From Taxillus chinensis (taxonomy: Eukaryota > Streptophyta > Magnoliopsida > Santalales > Loranthaceae): DNA of 64,000 bases. The position numbers and the translations under genes were made by a program. Of this stretch, positions 46,572 through 57,060 are shown piece after piece. Location of the stretch: assembly GCA_023512835.1 (NCBI GenBank), contig CM042092.1, forward strand, positions 310,001 to 374,000, read 5' to 3'. The notes below the pieces were generated by a model, which did not search any database, was not told where the DNA came from, and was given only the letters and a program-made list of their open reading frames with translations. Position 1 is the stretch's first letter, and the number at the start of each line of letters is the position of its first letter.

Positions 46572-48839
46572 CTATCCTGCGACACTGTAATAGTAGATGA
46601 ACCGTGCCACCATCTCTCGTAGAAGTGCTGCCTCGCGTGTGGACGACATCAAACCGCTCCATTTCGATCGAGGAGACTGGAGCCGTGCAAGCATGTAATA
46701 GCAAACAAATGCCCCACAACTGTCCCCATCCGGCTGTTGGGGGAGATGCGCTTCTTCCATTGCGTACATTGGAAGTTTATTCCCTAATCTCGTACGGAAA
46801 AACCGACATGCCTGCAGCGCTTGTGAGATGTTTTGTTGATATGGTATTATTGCATCCCTCCTAGCTTACGCATTGGTCCGCAAGTAGGAATCATAAATAA
46901 CAACACATGGCCCCTTCAAATCAACCTCAAGGAGCAGAAAATGATCACGCATGTGAATAGGAATGAGGACAAAATCCAGTATAGTCCACGGTTTAGCATC
47001 GGCCACATTCCCATTAATGTAATTTTGATACTCCTCGACAGATGGAATGTGGGTGACCGTGGTGAGAGGGAGGACATCAGAGATGGGGGCATTAGGAAAT
47101 AAGGCTGGGTCAGCAATCACAGCTCGATGTAGGGTACAAATAAACGTAAGAACCTCAAATTCCCCAAACCATTGACTACTAGTCGTGATATCCACAAGCA
47201 TGGTTGGACTGAAGGTCTCCAGATAACCCGAATTCCGCTGCAAGGCGTCTGTGGATGTTTTGTAATGAAGATAGTCAGCCTTCGCAATGGGGTCATCAAT
47301 GCCCGGCGGTAATGTAACATCAAGACCAGCAGCGGAAGTCAGATCAATGACCTCCGGCTGGGCAGAGGCAGCCGTTGCTGCCTTCCCCGTCTTCCTCGTC
47401 TTCCGCGTCTTCTTTCGCCAGTAAGCCAAATTCGGAGGGGTTTCGGTTTCGGCTTTGGCAGATATGGTGAAATGAACACGAGGGGCTGGCATCACCTTTG
47501 CAGGAATAGGATCCTCTACAGGAATAGGGTCCTCTGCAGGACTAGGATATGGTTGCTGCGGACCGACTGGATACTCATCTGGTACAGGGGCAGGCTGTCG
47601 GCGAAATAAAGACATCATCTCGTCGTGCTGACGACGGTGCTCAATCTGCTCAGCCTCCATCATACGGCACATTTCCTGTAGGTCATCCTCTAACCGAGTA
47701 ACTCTAGGATCCACATAGGATGGCTCAGGCTGTCGGCGGCGGCCTCGGTGGTGCTGGGGGTCCACTCCATGGCGTCTAAGCAGTCTATCACGCTGATAGT
47801 CCGAAATATAATTCTTAGAGAAGCCCCAACTAATAAGATCTACTCTGCTGATCATATGCCTGCCGCAGTACAACCATACCCTCTCAGTAGCCTCGGGTCC
47901 GAACTGATCATGGGCATAAGCAACCCAAAGGGCATCCATGACGTGCTCGGATACATCACCGTGTGATGGAACTGAAGTCTCATTGGGGGGGTGCCACATC
48001 GGATTCATGCTCTGAAACGTGTGTAGGAGTGGTGGCACTACGGGAAGAAGTAGCCCGCTGAGTGGAAGGACGTGCTACCTCGACGCGTCCTCGTTGCACA
48101 CTACTACCGGTTGGACGAACAACAACACTACCATCCTCTAAGATATACCGAAGTATGTAATGTTGAGGATAAGCCAACTGCGCCCTCTCACGGAATACCT
48201 CAGGGTTCTGATGCACTAGAACCTTCGTTAATAGTCGACCAAAAGCCCTATGTTCAAGCTGGCCAGCCCACACTTCAAAAATGACAACCCCCCAGTTAAC
48301 TATCATACCACGCTCAAAGCAATATATTAATTTCATATGGTCATTGGGGATGGAATCAGTCCCTGACATCTGACAGCATATACATTTTCCAACTATATTT
48401 GCCACAAAGCGTGTTCTCCCCTAAAACCCTACTTTCCTGTGATATCTTCTTTTTTGCAATTCTGGATCATTGTATCCTAATTGCATGCCCATGTCTCTAG
48501 TTTTCATATTTGGGGGAGGGTTCATGCAAAATTCCAATTGAAAAGCGGCATTAATGATAGAGGGGTGACAATTACCTCTGAATCATGAACCATGGATATT
48601 AGCATATCCTCTCCATCTCTCACCTCCAGATGCACATGATCATAAAACTCTGCAAGATCATCTTCCAGAAGAGGGAAAGTGTCAGCTACAAGGTGGCGAA
48701 GTCCGGTATGCTCGAGCCAATCACGAACTGCTTCCATCCATGGGATAGTAGACCGAGCAACGACATCCCAATCAAGGACTTGGCCGGCATAAACCTCGCG
48801 GGATGTGGACTGTCGAGCAGATCGAGCCTTCGAAGCCAT
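46572..48839 (-). pseudogene. Ulp1-like C48 cysteine protease gene carried by the MULE
   Basis: Ulp1-type proteases cleave SUMO or related modifiers. Exon 1 (48839-48576, 88 codons, MASKARSARQST) joins through GAG|GTAATT and a TTTTAG acceptor to exon 2, from 48420 down. The N-terminal part (FVANIVGKCICC, INWGVVIFEVW-like text) resembles plant transposon-associated domains; the middle is charged and Pro-rich with a coiled segment (RLEDDLQEMCRMM). The catalytic pieces are visible: His in MRDHFLLLEVD, Asp in VIYDSYL, Gln in HLPQQPDGDSCG and Cys in DSCGAFVC. Lesions: a seven-C run (47985-47991) is one base too long for the frame, and an in-frame TAA at 46868-46866 stands between the Asp and the Gln/Cys. 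The frame reopens after it to a stop at 46572. Function of MULE-borne copies is not established. Confidence 0.82.
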
Positions 48840-49024
48840 GAGAGAAACGAGCAGGTGCGTCGACTGCAGCTGGAGCGTCGAGTACCAGAGTCGTTTAAGT
48901 GTTTTAGGGTTTCGTTTGCTCGTCGATCGGCAGAAATGAAGACGCGAGCAACTTAAGTAAAGCTACTGGCACGAATGTCGATGACGCCCGATCCCTGCTC
49001 GACACTTAATTACATTTAATTTCG

Positions 49025-49325
49025 TCTGCTCGAGTCTAAGTATCGAGCGTAGACTCGAGCAGACGCGCCGAGCAAAACTCATTTAAGTTGTGCTCGACGC
49101 TTAGGCTCGAGTCTACGCTCAAGTCTAAGTGTCGAGCTCAGACTCGAGCAGACGCGCCGAGCAAAACTCATTTGAGTTGTGCTCGACGCTTAGGCTCGAG
49201 TCTACGCTCAAGTCTACATGTTGAGCACAGACTCGAGCAGACGCGTCGAGCAAAACTCATTCGAGTTGTGCTCGGCGCGTCTGCTCGAGTCTACGCTCGA
49301 GCTTATGATCGAGCCGTAGCGTCAA
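49025..49325. repeat. Right CTCGAG array with 89-bp tandem units
   Basis: Eight CTCGAG sites in about 290 bp. AGCAAAACTCATT marks three units at 49071, 49160 and 49249, exactly 89 bp apart. Each unit has CAGACTCGAGCAGACGCG and GTGCTCGACGCTTAGGCTCG or close variants. It lies between the protease gene start (48839) and the right TIR. Confidence 0.9.
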
Positions 49326-49366
49326 GCCGGCTCTTTTTCGCGCTAGTTGTATTTGCCAACGTGTAA

Positions 49367-49426
49367 TAGGCCACGTCAGCCAGGGTCGCGGCGATGCCGC
49401 GGGCGCGGTTGTACCTAGCACTTCTC
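49367..49426 (-). repeat. Right terminal inverted repeat of the MULE
   Basis: Read on the minus strand it starts GAGAAGTGCTAGGTACAACC and reaches CTGACGTGGCC, aligning with the left TIR. The duplication AATAAATAAT follows at 49427-49436. Confidence 0.85.
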
Positions 49427-49436
49427 AATAAATAAT

Positions 49437-49940
49437 ATGAAAGACCATAAATATTACATAATTCAAAATAATATCTCTTATATATAAAAGATTCTATAAA
49501 TTACGAGTTCGCCCTATTTTGACCTTATATTATATTTTAAAAATAATTTATCTAATTGCTCTGAATTTAATTATAAATATAAATTAAATATAATAATCTA
49601 AACTACATATATTTTATAAGTAAAAAAAGGGATGAGATTTTCCATATACATATACATGTAATTTATATATATTTATTATTGTAAAATAGAGGAGGAAAAA
49701 AAGAAAAGAGGGAAGAGAGCTCAAGCGAATAACTTACACATATTGACAACCACAATCTCGTATTTATAAGAATGCATCAGGGATACATTGGTAATAAATT
49801 CTGGAATTAACAGGACACAATTGTTATTTATCTGTAAAAACCCTAATACACTTTCCTTTCCTAATACTCCCTTTTGAATGACAATAAAACATAGTTTCAC
49901 ATTGATCTAGTGAAACGATAAAAAAAAACAAAAGAAAAAG

Positions 49941-49972
<32 letters not shown>

Positions 49973-50383
49973 TAATAATTGAAAAATATATTTTTAATTT
50001 TACTCGACGTTCGACACTCAATGCTCAAGATTACTTTACTAGCTTGATACTTTGTTACTCAACTTACTCAAAACCCATTTGATACCCTATTTAAAACCCC
50101 TTTTAGCTTGACACTCCCATGCCTAGCATTCACTGTTTGATATCTTTGCTCAATGTCCTGCTTGATGACATGCTCAGTGCTCTCCATGCTAAGCGTCGGG
50201 CATGGAGCATCGAGCATTAAACAAATGCCTAGGGTTCTTCTGCGTGACAGTTCATGAGTAGCAGACCCCCAATTTACTTTTTATACCCAATGTCTCAACC
50301 ATCACATTGACAATAAATATTACTATAAGGCCACATACGAATCAGGCAACCCTCAAACATGATTAAACTAGTTATATACAAAT
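49437..50383. other. AT-rich intergenic with (AAT)n and a degenerate GCTC-rich stretch
   Basis: No gene seen. (AAT)n microsatellite at 49940-49979. 50003-50220 repeats ACTCGACG, GCTCAATG, GCTTGAT and ATCGAGCAT, which resembles a decayed form of the MULE's CTCGAG arrays although it lies outside the element. It ends at the CAAAT target copy (50379-50383). Confidence 0.5.
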
Positions 50384-52762
50384 TGTCACGCCCCCGAATT
50401 CCGGGGAACCCGGAACCGGGTACATGACTTCGCCTTGCCCGCACCTGATAGGTCAAGGGGTTGGTGACTAGCACTAATGGAGACTACACCGCGGGTGCTG
50501 TCTCAAATATGCAACCCTGTACAGTCATACATCAAGGGTAATCCTGTACTTTCCCATATATCATCATGCATACAATGAGTCAAACAGTCATACAGACATC
50601 ACATCATACAGTATGCAAATACAACTGTCCACGGATCCATGTTTGAGATATCATATAAAACAATACAGAATATAACTGTATCATACATCGGAGTAGTGGA
50701 CGTCCTCCTGGAAGAAAGTCCTCCACTAGTCTCGGGTCACACCTGAAAAGGGGTAAACAACAAGTAGGGGTGAGCGATAAGCTCAGTAGGTGACCCCAAA
50801 ACTCCACATCATGCAACACATATAAGTCTATACTATATGCTCAGTGTACTCGTGCACCGTGTAGTGTGCACAATCCTCAAGACTCAGCCTGCATACAAAC
50901 ATCAGGACTCAGCCTGCTCACACAAGACAACTTGTCCACGATCCTCCATGGGATCCCAACTCAGGGCACTCAGCCCTAGCTCCACGAGCTCAACGGCTCA
51001 ACTCAGGCCTTAGCCTGTCCACAGCGCAATATACCCGGCCACAATCGCCACACAGGCCTGCCATCGGTGCATATGCCTGCCACGTCAACCACATAGCACT
51101 ATCGGTGCATCACGGTGAGAACCCAAACAAGTCACGGAGTCCATGCCCCAATACCTCACACTAACATACTAACATTGGTATGGCATGTCATTCTCAACAT
51201 TTCCTTTAGAACTGTAGCCAGTCTTCACAAGTAAATTATCAATCCTTGATTTATGAAGGAAGTACCCACAACAGCTATTTTCTTCAAATCAAAAGTCCCG
51301 GCATTGGGTTCCTATATCATAAATAAGATAATCTGATTTTTGGGGATTTTTCTGAAATGTCTAACCCCACTTTCCAAAAATTCACCACTACGAACTTTTG
51401 GGTTTTTCCGAGATTTTACACTAAAACCCAATTTTCACATTTTGAAATAGTGGGAATTAATTTTTCTAGTATTTTTCTTTGAATCCAAATGGGGGGTATT
51501 TCGTTATTTACATAGTAACTTGAATGTGTAGATGGGTATAGGTTGCAATGTAAATAGGTCCACTCCAGTGTTGTCCAGTGTCTAGTTACACTGTTGGAAC
51601 TGCGACTCGTAGCGTAGAACCTGCGACTCATAGCTGCGGAGTGCGGAGCTGCAGCGCGCCTCGAAGACTCGAAACGAGGCTACGACCTTCGACCTACGAG
51701 GCAATGAACTTCGTCCCTCAGACTATGAACCTTCGAACTACGAATTACGAACCTTCGAACTACGAACCTACGAACTACGGGTCTACGAACTACGACCCTA
51801 CGACCCAGAACTTCGGATTTTTGTTAGTTCGACCCAGTAACGCGCCCAGGGTACTGTTCATCATCATTTCTTCCTATTCTTCGTCTGGAACGCGCCCAGA
51901 AACTCCCAGACGCTCACTAACACCCCTGTTTCGCAACAAACTGCGATATCTACCTCAAAACGTGTCCAGAACGCCTCTAAATCGCGCAGGAACAACAGAA
52001 ACACGTATAAAATTCCAGATTTCCAGACATCTAGATCTAAACCCAGATTTCCATGGTTGACTTATCAACCCTCATGAAAACACAGTTAATCAACCCCAAA
52101 ATCAAAAAAACATATATCCACAATGATATAAAACAGTTCTTAACCACAGATCTTATACTAAACCATTAGATCTAACCCAAAATTTGATTTCCCCAGATTC
52201 TAGGGTTCATGCTCAATTTCATAAATCATGATAAATTCGTGCAAATCCAAAACAAGAGAGAGATAAGAAGTTCAAGGACACCTACTTGAAGTGAATCTTT
52301 GAGCTCCACGAACCCAAATCGCCCCAAATCGCCAAGGCCTCCAAGCTTTCTCAAGCTCTCTCCCTCAAACGCACAAATGTGAAACGTAAAGTGAAAGCTT
52401 CTTTTTTTTCTGCTATTTATATTTCTGCCAGTCATTGACCAATAACTGATCTAGTCAATCATTGACCTAGTCAATCATTGACCTCCAAGGTCCCGAACTC
52501 AAAATTGAGTCAAATTACAGTCAAAACGCTCAAAATGATGAGCACAACACTAGACTGATATTATCACATGCAAATGACCGCTCAAACGCAAAATTAACCA
52601 ATAAACCCCGAAAAGTCAACAATCGGGTCAAACAGGGGCCCGACTCGCAATCGGGCCCAAGTACAGTCAAAATGCTCACATCGACGACTACACTACCGTC
52701 CAGATAGTTACATTCCCATAGAATGACTATCTCTCAAGACTACCCAAATACGAGTCTTTACA
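50384..52762 (-). repeat. Solo LTR (Tekay-like), minus strand
   Basis: 2379 bp. Read on the minus strand it starts TGTAAAGACTCG and ends GGGGGCGTGACA. The duplication CAAAT is perfect at 50379-50383 and 52763-52767. It is the same family as 20403-22757, in the opposite orientation, and similar along its whole length. The region 51700-51800 has an expanded array of CGAACTACGA-type units compared with that copy. Confidence 0.95.
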
Positions 52763-53349
52763 CAAATTTCTAAGCCAAAGTAGGTTTTACTCCCAAACTC
52801 GCTCAAACTCAAATTTAAGTATATTTCGCACATTAATTAGTTGTTTTACATCGAATTCATGCAAACAAGCTAGGTTTAACATTTGCAACCTCATGACATC
52901 ACCTATTTCATTACATAATCTTAATCTATAAGATCCCTAGCTAATTTATAGGGTTCGTTCTAAATGTTCAATATTCACATAATCTATGCTACTAAGAAAT
53001 AGAATTACCTACCTTGACCCTGGAAGGTTGGCACATTCTCAAATTATTAAATCTTCAATCTCCTCTTCCTCTTCTAGTTCTCCTTCTCACCAAATGTAGG
53101 AACTCCAAAGCAAAAACACGTACCTCCTAACTTTCCTCTTTTATTCTTATTTTTCTTTTTCTTTTTCTTTATTTTATTTATTCCTTTCATTTATTTTATA
53201 ATACCAACAAATATTTTTTGGGCCTCGAACTCGAAATTGGGTCAAATTATAGCTAAAACTTTTACATCAATGATCACATTACTGTTTAAATATTTTTATC
53301 ATCAAATAATTGCTAACTCAAAATATTATCTAAAACACAGGGCTTTTAC
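52763..53349 (-). repeat. Older Tekay-like LTR fragment, minus strand
   Basis: The end of the block (GGGTCAAATTATAGCTAAAAC, then ATCAATGATCACATTACTG, ending ACAGGGCTTTTACA at 53349) follows the start of the related LTRs in reverse, with many changes. The solo LTR at 50384 lies inside or beside it. Confidence 0.6.
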
Positions 53350-54972
53350 AATTCAGTTGCATTTCATTGGGATAACATTTGTTGTGTAGTTCATATCAGT
53401 GTTCATCACCAAACCTTTGATCATTTGGGTATAGGCACATAAAGTCATTTATCTAATTTCAGGTCTCATAAAATTTGTAAACGTGATAATAATCTAGAGG
53501 GCATGGAAGGCAAAGAGAGTATTGAAGCAAACCATATATAAGAGAAGATAAAAATTCATTATTCATGGTATGACAAAATAACATGATGTCTATATTTTAC
53601 TTAAAAGGGATATGGACGAATTGTTTTTGGTTTGAAAAACAATTTTTTTTGCTTGCTAAAGAAATGCAATATGGGATGATCTATGTATTCTGGAAATGAT
53701 AGAATTATAATAAAATAATAAAACTATAATAAGCAATGCACATGTGATCTATTTTATAATTTTTTTTATAATTATAATAAATTTGGGTAAAAATTTAGTA
53801 AGTAATCTATAAAGTACTTCAAAATATTTTATAATTGTAACAACTTCATAAGCAGGGGCGACGCTAGCATGGTTTCAGGGTGTGCAGCATTACGTGGAGT
53901 TAAAACAATTATTAAAGTACCAAACTTTTAGGCCCTACTTGGTTCCTACGGAAAAAGCATAGAAAAGGGGGAGAGATATTGAAAAAAGGTGGAAAACCCA
54001 TTTTCCCTTGCTTGGATGGATATGGATTTTGTATAGTGAATATAAAAAATGTATTGAAAAACATGAAATCATTTCCATACCTACTTGCTCGGAAAAACCA
54101 AAGAAAACACACAGTAAAATAAAACCCAATTAATAATGGACATGTGGCAAAAGAAAATAATAAAAAACATAACAAAACATAAAATATATATTTTTACATT
54201 ATTTTTCCATACATTTTCATCCCCAACCAAGCACCCCATCAACAAATAAAATTTCACCCTTTTTCTTTCCATATCTTTTTTACCTATTTTCTTTCCTCCC
54301 AATTTCCATATTTTGCCAAAGCACAGGGTTAATGTTAAACAAAAGAGATATGAGGGAAAAGAGAAAGCGTGGTTCATTTGTCCTTAAAAAAAAACTAATT
54401 ATTAATATAACAAGCTAACAACTATGGAGTGCCATTAAATTATTTGTGTGGGATTTTCTTGGGTGACAAAAAATTTCGTGGGGATAAGACATTTAACGGG
54501 AGCATGTGAGGCTTAATGTCGGAGTTTATCACCCGTAATACATAAATTTTGTCTTTTTTTAAATATTACCTTTTTTCTTTCTTTTTAAGAAGAACAGAAT
54601 TGTTTGGAAGAACTCATAATTAAAGACAGGTTAATCATTATTTCTTTCAAGCCCTAGATTGTGAGATATTTAAGCAAATTTTGAATCGATAAACGTCCAA
54701 AATTGTGTGGAATTTTATTCCTAAGGAGTGTGAATTCACATCAATATCTACCTTTTTTTCTTTCCCTCCTAAGAATAATAATAATTAAAAAAAATACTGA
54801 CATTATAAATTAAAATAATCTTATTAGAAAATATATTTATGAAAAAAGTAACAAATAATTTTTTAATACCCCTCACTTTCTATTAATTCAAAAAATTTTA
54901 AAATTATTAGAGATTATCATAGGTAATTAAATGGTGACATGTTTTTTTAAAAAATTATGTTGTAGAGCTGTT

Positions 54973-55021
<49 letters not shown>

Positions 55022-55092
55022 CAAAACACCCCAAATCCTATCATCATCATCCTATTCATAAAAATCACCCATTCTCGTGGATCAAACAAAGA
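53350..55092. other. AT-rich intergenic with MITE-like ends
   Basis: No gene recognised. 53931-54240 begins GGCCCTACTTGGTTCC and ends with the reverse of GGGGTGCTTGGTTGGGG, so it could be a short inverted-repeat element; no target duplication was settled. GCAGGGGCGACGCTAGCATGG at 53853 resembles common ends of plant hAT-type MITEs. (AT)n microsatellite at 54972-55017. Confidence 0.4.
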
Positions 55093-55770
55093 CTTAGGTC
55101 CCGTTTGCCATGCAGGAAAAGAAAAGAAAAGAATCAAATTTGATTCCTTTCCTACGTTTGGTGCACACTCGGTAAGGGAATCAATCATTCCCATGAGATT
55201 ATTATGCCTCTACATAGAGGTATATTGATTACACTCATATCCCAAGTTTAGATTGATTCTCTCTCATAAGTGAATCAAATTTACAGCGCTGTCCTTTAGC
55301 GCGTCCGCCAGGTCCAGCCACACCGCCCTGTCCCGTCCCTTCACCCGCATGGCGGCGCCCCGTCCCCTCCCTCCCCCGTCCCGTCCCGTCACCCGCATGC
55401 CGGCGCTCCATCCCCCCCCCCCGGCCCCGTCACCGGTGCCCCTCCATCCCGTCCCGTCGCCCGCATGCCAACGCCCCGTCCCGCTGCCCAGATCTAGCCC
55501 CGCCGCCCAAACCCCCGTTGCGGCGCCCCACGTCGTTGCCCAGATCCAGCGCCGCCCTTGTCACCTGTTGAAGATGATGAGTTGAGCAGAATTTTTTTTT
55601 AAAAAAATTAAGGATATTTTAGTAATTTTTTTAATACATTACCTTGCTTGATCTTGTATACGAAACACAGGCAAGGTAATCAAAAATTTCATTCCTTTCT
55701 CGTGTCAATTCCATTCTTTTAATAATTCTATTCCCCTCAATTTTATTTCGCCTACCAAACGAGCTATTAT
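55093..55770. mobile_element. Possible MITE-like element with a GC-rich core
   Basis: The left end GGTCCCGTTTGCC and right end (reverse) AGCTCGTTTGGTAGGC are similar; TTA lies just outside each end (TTA|GGTCC and GCTA|TTA), which would fit a PIF/Harbinger-type TTA duplication. The core 55300-55560 is very GC-rich with repeated CCCGTCCCGTC and CCCGCATGCC. An open frame there (Pro/Ala-rich) has no known domain. Confidence 0.35.
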
Positions 55771-56450
55771 ATTTAAAATGAGTTCTTGCTGTCCACTTGA
55801 CCGCCCCCACTCGGTGTAGCACAAATGTCGAACTTATGATATACTTTTTGAAAGTTAATATATCATTTAATAATTTGTTTCAAATGAGTGCTATAAGAAA
55901 AACATTTTTAAAATTAATAAATATTACCAACACAATTCACCCTAAATCAAACACTCATGACAACAACTATTAGTAAATATGTTAAATTTTTTTAGTTTTC
56001 AATAAGATTTAAATGAGTAATACAACATTTATTGATTTTACCAGCTAATTTAAAAAATTACCTGAATACGCTATAATAATTTATCAATCCAAAGAGATTA
56101 TATTTATATACCATGTCAATCTAAGTGCTTCATACTAAACTAATTCGTGCGTTCATAGATTGCATTTCACATTCCGACATATTGATTTGGAAAAACATTT
56201 CAGTAACCTTCTTCCTTAAACGTCTAAAATACAATGAATATTGATTGCCGGTAATATACACCAACACACTTCATCCGCATTAAGTGCAGCCCCACGCCTC
56301 CAGCGCAAACGCTTGCCTTACCGCTGGGATTGGAATTTAAAATTACCATAATTAAATTACTAAAATATTTATTACTGGGCCACTATTTTGTTTTGTTTTT
56401 TTAAAATAGTAATAAAATTTTAAGACATGAGAACGTTCATGGAACATGCC
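55771..56450. other. AT-rich intergenic upstream of importin alpha
   Basis: No gene or repeat recognised. It probably includes distal promoter sequence for the downstream gene. Confidence 0.5.
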
Positions 56451-56751
56451 GCTTTGGAAACGTAGCCGATATAGCGAGTCGAAACGACACCGTCCCAAAC
56501 TCCATCCCAACGTTCATTTCCGAAAGCCTATATTACATTTACCTGTATCGAGATATATGCCCATTCACTCCCTTTTCGACCCCTCCCTCCCTCGCTCTCT
56601 CGCACTCTCGCACGCGCGCGCTTACACACTCGAAGCGTTAAGAGTCTTCTCCTCACCCAGATCTCTCTTAAAAGGCCTTGCAGGGTTTCGATTGTTTAGA
56701 GTCGCGCGCTTGGTGTGTATTGTGTGTTTGTGTTCTAGGGTTTGAGAAGTC
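56451..56751 (+). promoter_or_regulatory. Probable core promoter and 5' UTR of importin alpha
   Basis: A pyrimidine-rich tract (CCCTCCCTCCCTCGCTCTCTC, about 56583-56603) and CTCT repeats lie before the ATG at 56752. Such Y-patches are common in plant core promoters. No clear TATA box is seen; the exact transcription start is unknown. Confidence 0.5.
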
Positions 56752-57021
56752 ATGTCTCTGAGGCCGAGCGCGAGGACCGAGGTTCGTCGGAACCGGTACA
56801 AGGTGACGGTGGACGCGGAGGAGGGACGGCGTAGGAGGGAAGACCATATGGTTGAGATCCGGAAGAGCAAGCGCGAAGAGAGCTTGCAGAAGAAGCGCCG
56901 AGAAGGCCTCCAACCGCAGCAGTTGCCATCTGCTCTTCACGCTTCCACTGTTGAGAAGAAGGTCTGTCTTTTTCTCTCCCTCTCTCTTATTCATCCGTCT
57001 ATATCTTATATATATATATCT

Positions 57022-57060
<39 letters not shown>

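Larger units (their letters stand above)
42132..49426. mobile_element. MULE with FAR1-like transposase and Ulp1-like protease (Kaonashi-like)
   Basis: Imperfect terminal inverted repeats, 42132-42190 and 49367-49426, align from RARAAGT.CTARRTRCAACCGCG to CTGACGTGGCC. AATAAATAAT repeats exactly outside both ends (42122-42131 and 49427-49436), fitting the 9-10 bp duplication of Mutator-like elements. Inside are two convergent genes: a MULE transposase (42904-45672, plus) and a C48 peptidase gene (48839-46572, minus). MULEs that carry Ulp1-like protease genes are known in plants as Kaonashi or KI-MULEs. Three CTCGAG-rich arrays lie at 42450-42780, 45826-46335 and 49025-49325. Few lesions suggest the copy was active not long ago. 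Confidence 0.9.

Noticed and set aside
55349..55585. Pro/Ala-rich protein of 78 codons
   Set aside because: Composition follows the CCCGTCC repeats; no homology recognised.
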